Positions 1 through 8,213 of a stretch of DNA of 64,000 nt are shown here, one piece after another (the first letter of the stretch is position 1; each line of letters opens with the position of its first letter). The position numbers and the translations under genes are program-made. The notes under the pieces were generated by a model. The model was not told the origin of the DNA. It did not search any database and saw only the letters and a program-made list of their open reading frames with translations. This DNA is from Actinomycetes bacterium (GTDB lineage: Bacteria > Actinomycetota > Actinomycetes > Actinomycetales > Cellulomonadaceae), in NCBI GenBank assembly GCA_021793115.1, contig JAJYTJ010000001.1:1-64000 (forward strand), given 5' to 3'.

Positions 1-456
<456 letters not shown>

Positions 457-471
457 CCGGCGCGCGCCCCG

Positions 472-945
472 TCAGCACGGCGTGAGCCGGAAGATGCGCA
501 GCTGCCGCCCGGACGCGCGCTCGTAGCCGCGGTAGCCGGGCCAGTTGCGCTCCAGCAGGGCCCACGTCGCCTCGCGCTCGTCGGGCCCGACGAGCGTCGC
601 GACGACGCCGAAGCGCCGGCCCTGCACGTCGACCGCGGCCTCCGGGTGCGTCAGCAGGTTGGCCGTCCACGCCGGGTGCCGGTCGCCGGCGAAGTTGCTG
701 CCGGTGACCAGCAGGTCGTCGCCGTCGGGGCAGTACATGAGCGGTGTCTGGCGGGGCTCGCCGGTCCGCGCGCCGGTGGTGTGGAGCACGAGCGAGGGGA
801 CGAGCGCGCCGGACAGCGGCGTGCGGCCGCCGGTCAGCGTCCGGGTCGCCCGCTCGAGCGGCGGCATGAGGCGCGGGCCCAGCCGCCGGAACAGGCGGGT
901 GCGGGAGAGCCGCGCGACGGGGCGGCGCAGCGCGCGGGGGAGCAC
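472..945 (-). CDS. Deazaflavin (F420)-dependent nitroreductase-family protein
   Basis: A 157-residue protein with the split-barrel pattern of the actinobacterial Ddn/deazaflavin-dependent nitroreductase family: SLVLHTTGARTGEPRQTPLMYCPDGDDLLVTGSNFAG is cut here into LHTTGARTGEPRQTPL, then LLVTGSNFAG and HPAWTANLLTHPEAAV, a row of motifs typical of the family. Members use reduced coenzyme F420 to reduce quinones or nitro compounds at the membrane. The length is normal for the family. The start is the ATG at 945; a basic N-terminus of about 25 residues precedes the fold. It converges on the asd gene. Substrate cannot be told from sequence. Confidence 0.85.
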   Translation of the reverse strand: MLPRALRRPVARLSRTRLFRRLGPRLMPPLERATRTLTGGRTPLSGALVPSLVLHTTGARTGEPRQTPLMYCPDGDDLLVTGSNFAGDRHPAWTANLLTHPEAAVDVQGRRFGVVATLVGPDEREATWALLERNWPGYRGYERASGRQLRIFRLTPC

Positions 946-998
946 CGGGTCATTGTGTCCCAGGGCCCGCCGCGGAGGCCGGACCGCAGCCTGGGGCC

Positions 999-1113
999 GT
1001 GCCGACCAGCAGGATCGAGGCGTTCAGCGACGGTCGTGACCGCGCTCGTGTGGCTGGTGCCGGACCGGCGCATCGAGCGGGTGCTCGCCGAGGAGCGCCG
1101 CGCCGCCGCCTGA
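999..1113 (+). pseudogene. Remnant of a TMEM175/DUF1211-type membrane protein gene
   Basis: Two fragments of the same kind of protein lie side by side in different frames. At 999-1034 a GTG opens VPTSRIEAFSDG, the usual first residues of bacterial TMEM175 (DUF1211) proteins. From 1036, in another frame, VTALVWLVPDRRIERVLAEE runs to a stop at 1113 and looks like the end of such a protein. The roughly 170 residues in between, which would hold the membrane helices, are missing, so this is best read as a gene reduced by internal deletion and a frame change. The family assignment is from memory of these terminal motifs and should be tested by alignment. Confidence 0.5.
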
Positions 1114-1137
1114 CGCCCGCGTCCGGCTCCTCACGAG

Positions 1138-1177
1138 GAAGGCCCCCGACCGGCGTCACCGCAGGTCAGGGGCCTTC
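1138..1177 (-). terminator. Stranded terminator of the original tRNA-Pro transcript
   Basis: Arms 1138-1151 and 1164-1177 form a 14-bp stem. The single imperfect pair becomes a G-U wobble only when the minus strand is transcribed, which agrees with transcription out of the tRNA-Pro half next to it. No T-tract follows. Integration of the element has moved the tRNA 54 kb away, so this hairpin now ends at most a short leftover transcript. Confidence 0.6.
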
Positions 1178-1183
1178 GCTTCA

Positions 1184-1230
1184 CGGTCGGGGTGGCGGGA
1201 TTCGAACCCACGACCTCTTCGTCCCGAACG
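1184..1230. repeat. attL: left copy of the 47-bp integration repeat
   Basis: These 47 bases are identical to 55143-55189; the match stops at both ends (A versus G before it, T versus A after it). It is the 3' half of tRNA-Pro(CGG), from just past the anticodon loop to the end of the acceptor stem, without a 5' half. It marks the left junction of the integrated element. From 1231 to 1450 there is no gene; only an integrase arm-like repeat (1301-1310) and the ribosome binding site of the next gene are recognisable. Confidence 0.95.
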
Positions 1231-1300
1231 TGTCGAGAGGGGCGTTTCCCCTGGTCACTGGGGTCCTCCGAGTGCCTCTGAGACCATCCGGTGCACCCTC

Positions 1301-1310
1301 GGGGTGATTC
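1301..1310 (+). repeat. Putative integrase arm-type site, left end
   Basis: GGGGTGATTC here matches GGGGTGATTT at 55031 and 55042 near the other end of the element, in the same orientation. It lies about 70 bases inside the attL repeat. Short repeats flanking the core on both sides are what tyrosine integrases use as arm sites; that this is one is an inference. Confidence 0.5.
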
Positions 1311-1450
1311 CGGGTGAGCACTGGACACCCGCTCGGGGGATCTCCCAGCCGAGGTTCGCCGCTGGAAGACTCATCCAAGTCGACGTTGGCACGGCTGTCG
1401 GTGTGCGCGGCTACCTTGTGGACAGGTGTCTCGTCGCCAGGAAGGTAGCC

Positions 1451-3472
1451 ATGCGCATCGAATCTGCTCGAGTGACCAACTTTCGCTGCGTCGTCGACAG
1501 CGGTGCGTTCGCCGTGGAGGCCGACAAGACAATTCTCGTCGGCATCAACGAAGCCGGGAAGACCGCAGTCCTCAAGGCCCTGCAACACGCCAGCCCTCCG
1601 AAGGGCACAACCGCCCTCGACTGGCTCTTCGACGCGCCGGCTGGGATGGTCGACGACATTCGCCGCGGCAAGGTCGCCACGAAGGATCTGCCCATCGCCG
1701 AGGTGATCCTGCGCCCTGAGGAGCGCGACCTGGAGGGTCTTGAGTTGCCCGAGGGCTGCGAGAACGTGCGTCTCGTCCAGACGGCACTGATGGATGGCCG
1801 TCGCACCTACCGCGTCTCTGGCCTGCCTCCGGCACCTCGCGTCGCTGACGCTGAAAAGGCGCTCCTCAGGCTGGCGGCCGCGATGAAGCAGCAGTCAGAT
1901 GCCGGGGCGAAGAAGATTGCCGACGAACTGGTTGCCTGGAAGGACAGCAAGGGGACCACCGCGACGTTGGCCGGGGAGACGACGACCGAGCTTCGGAAGC
2001 TTCTCGATCGTGCCCTCCCGCTCTTCGCTGAAGGCTCCGCGGCCGAGGGTCACTGGGACACCGTCAGCCAGGTAGTCAACACCGCGGTCGGTCGAGACAC
2101 CATCGGGACGCACTTGCTGAGCAAGGTGCCGCCCTTCGTCTACTACTCGTCGTACTTCGCTGTCCGCCCGCGTATCCACCTCAACCGGCTCGCCGAGCGT
2201 GAGGAGTCGGGCGAAATCGATATGGACTACGACTTCGGCAACCTTCAGCTGCTGAAGTTTCTCGGATTCACGGCTCGCGAGCTCTCGGACATGGCGTCCG
2301 AAGCGCCGGAGAAGCCTCACGACTACGACACGAGCGTCGCCGCGCGAGAGGTCTATGGGAAGGCGCTGGAGGCGCACGAGCGCCGCGTCACCGAGCGAAA
2401 GCGTGCACTGCAGACCGCCGGCGCCCGTCTCACTCAGGAGATTCGCAAGGTCTGGGATGACCCGACATTGACGATTCGACTCGACGTCGACGGCCAGTAC
2501 CTTCAGACGCTGGTCGAGGACGAGCTCGGTGTCCCGGTGGAGCTCGACCAGCGGAGCGAGGGGTTCCGGTGGCTGGTCTCGTTCTTCGTGGTGTTTCACG
2601 CCCAGGCGCAGGACAACCTGCGTGATGCCGTCCTCCTGCTCGACGAGCCCGGGCTGAGTCTGCACGCTCTGAAGCAGCAGCAGTTCCGCAAGACGGTCTC
2701 GCGCCTCGCCGAAGGTAACCAGATCCTCTACACCACCCACTCGCCATTCATGGTGGGCGCCGACGAACTCGACTTCGTCCGCATCGTTGAGATGACCGAC
2801 CGGCAGACCGGTACGAAGATCCACACGCGACTTGCGGTCGACGACCCGAAGTCGATCTACCCGCTACAAGCCGCACTCGGCTACGACCTGGCGCAGAGCA
2901 TGTTCACCCATCAACGGAACCTGGTGGTTGAGGGCGTGACCGACCTGTTGTACCTGGAGGCGCTCGACACGGCGTTTGCAGCGCAGGGCGGAGCGACCCT
3001 TGGGGACGGAGTTGCGCTGGTGCCGGCCGGGAGCGCGAGCAAGGTCGTCTACTACAGCACAATCCTGACGAGCCAGAGCCTCAGAGTGGCTGCACTTCTG
3101 GACTCCGACGCGGCCGGCGACCATGCCGCGGAGCAGGAGGCACTGTGGCAGTTGCTCACCTCGAAGCGGATTCTGCGCACCGGCGATCATGTGGCGGAGG
3201 TGAAGCGGGCCGAGATCGAGGACCTGCTTCGGGAGACCCTCGGGAAGGTCGCGAGGGAGGCATGCGGTTGGGACAGCGTGGATGCCATCGCGAGCCAGCA
3301 GGATCGCCCAATCATGGAGATCCTCGCCGCCGACCACGAGAACGTATCGAAGTGGAAGCTCGCGCAGGCCTTCGCTCGGTGGCTGTCAGAGAACGGTGTT
3401 GACGCACTAACGGAGACTGAGAAGCGGTCCTGGTCATCGTTGTCGACCGCCGCTCGGAAGGCGCTGACCTAG
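1451..3472 (+). CDS. OLD-family ATP-dependent endonuclease (AAA ATPase + TOPRIM)
   Basis: A 673-residue protein with the two-part build of OLD nucleases. The N-terminal ABC/SMC-like ATPase has a P-loop GINEAGKT at residues 31-38, and a signature/Walker B stretch LLLDEPGLSLH with D398-E399, followed by YTTHSPFM (H-loop). The C-terminal TOPRIM nuclease shows VVEGVTDLLYLEAL near residue 494 and LLDSDAAGD near 550, the acidic metal-binding motifs. Such enzymes nick or cut DNA and often act in phage defence, alone (class 1) or with a helicase partner (class 2, Gabija). No helicase gene follows, so class 1 is the better fit. The start is the ATG at 1451, with AGGAAGG 6 bases upstream, and the protein then begins MRIESARVTNFRC as family members do; the upstream in-frame ATG at 1304 would add unrelated residues. 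It is the first gene inside attL. Confidence 0.85.
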   Translation: MRIESARVTNFRCVVDSGAFAVEADKTILVGINEAGKTAVLKALQHASPPKGTTALDWLFDAPAGMVDDIRRGKVATKDLPIAEVILRPEERDLEGLELPEGCENVRLVQTALMDGRRTYRVSGLPPAPRVADAEKALLRLAAAMKQQSDAGAKKIADELVAWKDSKGTTATLAGETTTELRKLLDRALPLFAEGSAAEGHWDTVSQVVNTAVGRDTIGTHLLSKVPPFVYYSSYFAVRPRIHLNRLAEREESGEIDMDYDFGNLQLLKFLGFTARELSDMASEAPEKPHDYDTSVAAREVYGKALEAHERRVTERKRALQTAGARLTQEIRKVWDDPTLTIRLDVDGQYLQTLVEDELGVPVELDQRSEGFRWLVSFFVVFHAQAQDNLRDAVLLLDEPGLSLHALKQQQFRKTVSRLAEGNQILYTTHSPFMVGADELDFVRIVEMTDRQTGTKIHTRLAVDDPKSIYPLQAALGYDLAQSMFTHQRNLVVEGVTDLLYLEALDTAFAAQGGATLGDGVALVPAGSASKVVYYSTILTSQSLRVAALLDSDAAGDHAAEQEALWQLLTSKRILRTGDHVAEVKRAEIEDLLRETLGKVAREACGWDSVDAIASQQDRPIMEILAADHENVSKWKLAQAFARWLSENGVDALTETEKRSWSSLSTAARKALT

Positions 3473-3882
3473 TTCGATAGTCCACGGCCCCATCGTCCCG
3501 TCCGGGTCTCAGGCGATCACATCGACATCGATCACACTCCCGGAGGTGCGGCTGTGGAGTACCTCCGTCATGGGCGTTTGACGTGCTGCCCCCACTGATC
3601 CACCGCACATTGGCGTGACCCCACACTGGCGTTCCGACCAACTTCTGAGCAGCGACGCGAGCGGGACCGACTCGTACCCGCAGGTGAAGACGCCCGGAGG
3701 AGGGTCAGGGCGGGGAACTCTGCAGGCCACGGATAGCCCGCACCGGGCGGTGACCTACTGCGTGACCGAGGTGCATACCGGCGCGTGGCGCGTGGCGCTG
3801 TGGGTCCGCGCCGGTAGCATCTGGTCAGCTCGGCGACCAGGAAAATCGTCGGGCGTTTGGCGCTGGATTGGGAGGGAGCGCG
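3473..3882. other. 410-base gap between nuclease and methyltransferase genes
   Basis: No convincing gene is seen here. A 7-bp perfect inverted repeat (3541-3547 with 3561-3567, CGGAGGT/ACCTCCG) could end the nuclease transcript. Short open stretches on both strands have no recognisable product or ribosome binding site. A separate promoter for the methyltransferase is expected here, but I cannot point to one. A decayed insertion-sequence end is possible but unproven. Confidence 0.4.
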
Positions 3883-6567
3883 ATGGCCACCACGACCGAT
3901 CTTCTGCGCTCCGTCCGTAACGCTAGCTCCGAGTTGACATCTGATGCGATTGCACAGGTTCTGGTCGATGTCGGGTGGCCCGAGGCGTCGCTTGATCGTC
4001 CTGTTGGCCGGCCGGGTGTGGTCGTGGCTCGGCTCGGTGGCCAGCCTCAGATGCTTGTCGCTACCGAGGCTTCGGCGCCTGGAACTGTTCTGGGGGTGGC
4101 GTCGGCCCGTTCGATGAGCCTGGGTTACAGCAGCGAGGCTCCGTACACCCTCGTCTGGACCCCAGAGGTTGTTCAGCTGCATCAGACGACGTTCTGGTCG
4201 CTGCGTCCTGGTGACGTGCCGCTGCTCGAGGTCACGAACGCGGACACGGCGGCAACGGCCAACACCCTCGAGATGCTGTCGCCGGACAGCATCGTCTCGG
4301 ACGAGCCGCTGACCTATCAGCGAGCCGAAGGGCGCCAGCAGCCTGGTCTCGCCGAACGTCTCGGACAGGCACTGGGGAGCCTGCGTCGTTCGGTCGTTGC
4401 CGCGAATCCGTCCGAGGGTGTTGGTGCGCACGACCTGGAGGTAATGCGACTGTTCCACCAGCTGCTTTTCATTCGTTTCATCGAGGACCGGCACCCCACT
4501 GACTCGGTCGAACGGATCGAGATGGTGTTGAATGCAACCGATCCGCGGGAACAGCTCGCGCAGATCCTGCGGCACTACTCGGAGACGCTGAAGTCCGAGT
4601 TGTTCACACGCCCATCTTTCCCAGTGGATTCGATCCATCCCCACGCGCTCAAGAACACCATCGAGGCCCTTACGAAGCCGTGGAGCGACCTGCACCTCGA
4701 CTTCCGACTCACCCCGAACGACGTCTCGGGCCGTCTCTACGAGTCGTACTTGGGGCAGACGCCGTCGATCCAAGAGGAGGAAGGCACACTCTTCCCGCTT
4801 GTCGGGGCGACCGACGATCGCAGTCAGCGCGCCTCGTTCTATACGCCGACCGCCGTCGCCACTGAACTCGCGAAGGCGACTTTGCTGCCCTGGCTGGAGG
4901 TCCACCAGCCGACGCACCCGAGCGAGGTCCGGGTCCTTGACCCAGCGTGCGGCTCCGGCGCCTTCTTGCTCGCCGCCTACCGCGTCCTGCGGGAGCACTT
5001 CGAGCGTGCCCGGGGACACGGACTGGACCACAACGAGCGGCGCGAGTTGCTCGCCGACAGCATCTTCGGCGTCGACCTTGACGAGTCCGCGTTGATGCTG
5101 GCCCAGGTCGCACTCTACGAAGAAGCTGACTTGGGGTCGGACAGCAGCCTGCCAGCAATGGGCCGCAATCTCCTTCACGGCGACTCATTGCTCTCACCGC
5201 CCGGAGGCCCTTCTCGTGGTGGTATCGCGTGGGGTCAGGTGGTTGGCTCCGGCGGCCAGTTCCAGGTGGTTCTGGCGAACCCACCGTTCGGCGCGCAGAA
5301 GACGCGAGCGTCCCGCTCCACTTCGGAGTATCGGCAACAGCTCCGTAGCGCCTACTCCGCCACGCATGACTGGGGTGCCGACCTCGCCTACTACTTCGTC
5401 GAACTCGCCTTCCTGCTTCTGGACCAGGATGGGACAGCGGGCTTTGTCCTGCCGCGCAAGAGCATCAGCGGTACCACTGCGGCTCGGCTTCGTCGGCTCA
5501 TGGCTGCCCGTGGGGTCCGGACCATTCAGGACTACCGAGGCGCTCGGCTCTTCCCAAGCGTCTCCTCGTACGTGTCGTTGGTGACACTCGGCGCCCCGGA
5601 GACGAGCACGGTCCAGGTCAGCGACGTCCGGGACTCCCGCACGGACCCCGCCCTTCTGCTGGACGGTGAGACACGCAGTGCCAACGTCCGAAGCGTGACA
5701 GTTGGCACCGAGGTTCTGAGCTGTGCCCCGAGCTGGTCGGCCTTCGAGCTGCGGTGGCACGGACTCCGTGACCAGATCGGCGCACGATGGAGTGAGCTAG
5801 GAGAGCAGCCTGACATCACCGTCACCTCGGGAATCCAGACTGGTGCGAACTCACGGTTCGTTGTGGAGCCCGACAAGGTTGCCCAAGGTTTTGTCCACGT
5901 GGCGGGGCGTCGCGTGCCGGAACGGTTGTGCCCGAGATTCGTGAAGGGTCCAGACGTTCTTCCCTTCCGGCTCATCGCCGACGCCGAGCGACGTGTCGTG
6001 CTGCCTTTCAAGCCCGGTACCGACGAGGCAAGGGTGCTGGACCAACTGATTGCCGCCCTCGGTGGCCGCCCCGCGCACACCCAGCTCGGGCGAACCGAGG
6101 TCTGGCTTGCTCCGAAGGTCCTAGTACGTGCATTCGGCTTCGAGCCGGCGGCCGCGATCGATCTCTCCGGCACCGTAGTCGCGCCCAAGGGCACCGCCGG
6201 GGCCTTCGCGGTCGCGAGCGTTCCTGCGACGCGTGAGCGGTTGACGGGGATCATGGCGTACTTCAACAGCGCGTTCGCGCAATGGTGGCTGCGGGGTGTG
6301 GGCGAACCTCGCTACGACGAGACCGTGGAGATCCTCGAAGGCCAGCTCCGCCGTCTGCCGTGGCCGATCATCAACGACGAGGCCTGGAGCTCGCTCGCCC
6401 AGGCCGCCGAGGCGGTCTTGCTGACCCTCTCGCTCGAAGATCCCGTTCAGAGGACGGCAGAGTGGTGGGCGGCCCGTCGACGCGTCGACGACCTCGTGCT
6501 TGATCTGCTTCAGGTCGGCCCTGACCTGCGGCAAATTGTGTTCGATGAAGTCTTTCGACGGGCATAA
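3883..6567 (+). CDS. Eco57I/TaqI-like adenine-N6 DNA methyltransferase, type IIG-like
   Basis: An 894-residue protein. Residues 353-359 read DPACGSG (AdoMet-binding motif I) and 466-470 read NPPFG (catalytic motif IV of N6-adenine methylases). ASFYTPTAVA just before motif I is the usual lead-in of Eco57I-type enzymes. The last 300 residues resemble the TaqI-like target-recognition part (GIQTGANSRFVV, then PKVLVRAFG and a terminal helical stretch). The first 180 residues are of unknown fold; I see no clear PD-ExK nuclease motif, so cutting activity is uncertain. The start is the ATG at 3883 with GGAGGGA 5 bases upstream. It overlaps the next gene by one base, so the two are likely translated together. 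A restriction or defence role is inferred from the methylase and the neighbouring OLD nuclease. Confidence 0.85.
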   Translation: MATTTDLLRSVRNASSELTSDAIAQVLVDVGWPEASLDRPVGRPGVVVARLGGQPQMLVATEASAPGTVLGVASARSMSLGYSSEAPYTLVWTPEVVQLHQTTFWSLRPGDVPLLEVTNADTAATANTLEMLSPDSIVSDEPLTYQRAEGRQQPGLAERLGQALGSLRRSVVAANPSEGVGAHDLEVMRLFHQLLFIRFIEDRHPTDSVERIEMVLNATDPREQLAQILRHYSETLKSELFTRPSFPVDSIHPHALKNTIEALTKPWSDLHLDFRLTPNDVSGRLYESYLGQTPSIQEEEGTLFPLVGATDDRSQRASFYTPTAVATELAKATLLPWLEVHQPTHPSEVRVLDPACGSGAFLLAAYRVLREHFERARGHGLDHNERRELLADSIFGVDLDESALMLAQVALYEEADLGSDSSLPAMGRNLLHGDSLLSPPGGPSRGGIAWGQVVGSGGQFQVVLANPPFGAQKTRASRSTSEYRQQLRSAYSATHDWGADLAYYFVELAFLLLDQDGTAGFVLPRKSISGTTAARLRRLMAARGVRTIQDYRGARLFPSVSSYVSLVTLGAPETSTVQVSDVRDSRTDPALLLDGETRSANVRSVTVGTEVLSCAPSWSAFELRWHGLRDQIGARWSELGEQPDITVTSGIQTGANSRFVVEPDKVAQGFVHVAGRRVPERLCPRFVKGPDVLPFRLIADAERRVVLPFKPGTDEARVLDQLIAALGGRPAHTQLGRTEVWLAPKVLVRAFGFEPAAAIDLSGTVVAPKGTAGAFAVASVPATRERLTGIMAYFNSAFAQWWLRGVGEPRYDETVEILEGQLRRLPWPIINDEAWSSLAQAAEAVLLTLSLEDPVQRTAEWWAARRRVDDLVLDLLQVGPDLRQIVFDEVFRRA

Positions 6568-7100
6568 TGGCCAGGCACAAGTACTCCGGATTTAACGCGT
6601 CAAGCCCCGCTGAGGGTGCTGCCATGGCGAAGCGCGAGCAGATCCTCGATGTACTCAACCAGCGCGGTTATCACGTCGTCGTGAAGGTCGAAGAGAAGGC
6701 CGGAAGCGACCCGTTCTGGCAGACGTACATCACCAAGGCGAACCTAGGATGGGACCTTGGTGGGGAATGGTTTCTGACAACCTATTGGCGATATAAGAAC
6801 GATCCTGCGGGGAAGGCAAGCATCCTGCACGAAAGCTCGGCAGGGCTCAACGTAGAGAGTGATCCATTCGGACTGTGCGCTGGGGCCGGCCAGGACCGGG
6901 TTTGCGTAGTGCGCTACGACTTCGACGCCCGCCAGACCCCTCAGCTGCATCTCAATGTGCTGCAGCCCGCACCGCTGCACGACAACGCGCATTGGCGCCT
7001 ACCGATCGACGCCAGTCCCAATGAGTGGGATGCGGTTCGCGTGCTCGCATACCTACTGGACCGAGCCGCAGCCGACCTCAAAGCTGCAGGCTGGTCGTAG
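6567..7100 (+). CDS. Unknown protein coupled to the methyltransferase
   Basis: A 177-residue soluble protein that I do not recognise. Its ATG overlaps the TAA of the methyltransferase (TAATG), which points to translational coupling and a joint function. The sequence is rich in aromatic residues: GYHVVVKVEEKAG, then FLTTYWRYKND, and a histidine-bearing stretch LHLNVLQPAPLHDNAHWRLP, ending in a helix DAVRVLAYLLDRAAADL. There is no signal peptide or membrane helix. A composition somewhat lower in GC than the backbone suggests it travelled with the methyltransferase. It could be a partner subunit, a specificity factor or an immunity protein; sequence alone does not decide. Confidence 0.75.
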   Translation: MARHKYSGFNASSPAEGAAMAKREQILDVLNQRGYHVVVKVEEKAGSDPFWQTYITKANLGWDLGGEWFLTTYWRYKNDPAGKASILHESSAGLNVESDPFGLCAGAGQDRVCVVRYDFDARQTPQLHLNVLQPAPLHDNAHWRLPIDASPNEWDAVRVLAYLLDRAAADLKAAGWS

Positions 7101-7251
7101 GAGGCGCGTCACGGTGCCGCGTTCAGTGCGCGGCGGTTGCGCCGAGAGCCGACTCGGCTCCCGGCAGCGAACGAGAGTCGCTCAGGCGAGTGCGCAGCTG
7201 CCGCAGACCTTGTCGCACCTGCTGGCGAAGATGCGAGCAGGAGGTCGGATC

Positions 7252-8040
7252 ATGCCGTTCCGCGGACCCCGGATGGATCACGCGCAGGCTGGAGCCTTGA
7301 GGTTGTCGGTGGCGTACGGCGGTCAGCTGGCCGACGAGGTGGGGGTGGCCCGGATGTGGTTCTCCTACCGGGTCGAGGAGACGATTGGCGTGCGCCATGG
7401 CGTGCTGACCGGCCGGGACCTGCGGTCGGGCGCGGGGGCCGACGTGACGGCGCGCACGATGGTCGGGGCGCTGGCCTCGTTCCTTGCGGAGGCCAGCGAG
7501 CGATACCGGTCCGGGATGCGGGCGCCCGACGAGGACTACCCGGCGTGGCTCTACGAGGCGGCGTACGTCAATGGCGATGAGCTCGCGCTGCTCGCCGACA
7601 CTCGGGAGGCGCCGATGATGGATGTGAGCGTGCGGACCGAGTACGTGTCGGTGGCGTTCCAGGTCGGCACGGACGCCGATGAGGCTCTGGCTCTCCTGGA
7701 GCGTGAGGGTCCGGCGGCTGCAGTGGTGCATCTGGCGCAGTGGGACTACGGCGAAGAGACCGAGCTGGCCGCCCACACCTACGGCCACGTCTACCGCGAG
7801 CCGCCGGCGGGCCGCGAAGACCGCACCTACACGGACGGCGCCTACGTGCTGTCGTGGAACCCGGCGCTGTGGCACATCGGCCTGGCGCGCAAGGTCGCAC
7901 CCGTCCCTGCCGTCGTCGGACCCGAAGTGCGCGGCGAGGAGCTCGCGGCCGGCGACCGCGCCGCACGCAGGCTTCCGCCCGTGCGGCACTCGTCGGCGCA
8001 GCGCCGCGACCGGCACGACCGGTCAGCCCCGTCCCTGTAG
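7252..8040 (+). CDS. Unknown protein, 262 residues
   Basis: I do not recognise a family. The ATG at 7252 is preceded by GGAGGT 6 bases upstream, which decides it over the ATG at 7231 and the much longer open frame that would overlap the previous gene. The protein begins MPFRGPRMDHAQAGALRLSV and has motifs GVRHGVLTGRDLRSG, DEDYPAWLYEAAYVNGDELALL and SVAFQVGTDADEALALLERE. It ends in a basic, probably disordered tail (RRLPPVRHSSAQRRDRHDR). It appears cytoplasmic. It is separated from the preceding defence block by 150 bases holding a small dyad (AGCCGA-C-TCGGCT at 7146-7158) and from the surface-protein gene by a structured leader. It may be a backbone gene of the element rather than part of the defence block. 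Confidence 0.7.
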   Translation: MPFRGPRMDHAQAGALRLSVAYGGQLADEVGVARMWFSYRVEETIGVRHGVLTGRDLRSGAGADVTARTMVGALASFLAEASERYRSGMRAPDEDYPAWLYEAAYVNGDELALLADTREAPMMDVSVRTEYVSVAFQVGTDADEALALLEREGPAAAVVHLAQWDYGEETELAAHTYGHVYREPPAGREDRTYTDGAYVLSWNPALWHIGLARKVAPVPAVVGPEVRGEELAAGDRAARRLPPVRHSSAQRRDRHDRSAPSL

Positions 8041-8126
8041 CCGAACCCGCCGGCGCCCTTCGCGCTGGCCTCACCGCCGCGCTCCGAGCACGCCGATGAC
8101 GCCGACGGAGCGCGCCCCGCCGCTGA

Positions 8127-8200
8127 CAGGTGCGAGCCCTCCTCCTGGCATGCCTCGCGCACCTGCTGCTGTGGGCGGATTCCCGCCCGGCAGCAGCGGT
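8127..8200 (+). promoter_or_regulatory. Two competing leader hairpins before the surface-protein gene
   Basis: Hairpin A pairs CAGGTGCGAG (8127-8136) with 8154-8165. Hairpin B pairs 8161-8171 with 8191-8200 and 8173-8178 with 8183-8188, leaving a 4-base loop. Both need ACCTG at 8161-8165, so only one can form at a time. The ribosome binding site GGGAGGAG follows at 8201-8208 and the start codon at 8214. The layout resembles an attenuator or an RBS-access switch; its use is inferred. Confidence 0.45.
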
Positions 8201-8213
8201 GGGAGGAGTGCGC

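Noticed and set aside
1304..1450. Upstream in-frame ATG for the OLD nuclease
   Set aside because: The added 49 residues are unlike the family, cover the integrase arm-like repeat, and have no ribosome binding site, while 1451 has a good one.
3473..3882. An insertion-sequence remnant between the nuclease and methylase
   Set aside because: No terminal inverted repeats, target duplication or transposase motif can be shown. Kept only as a possibility in the gap entry.
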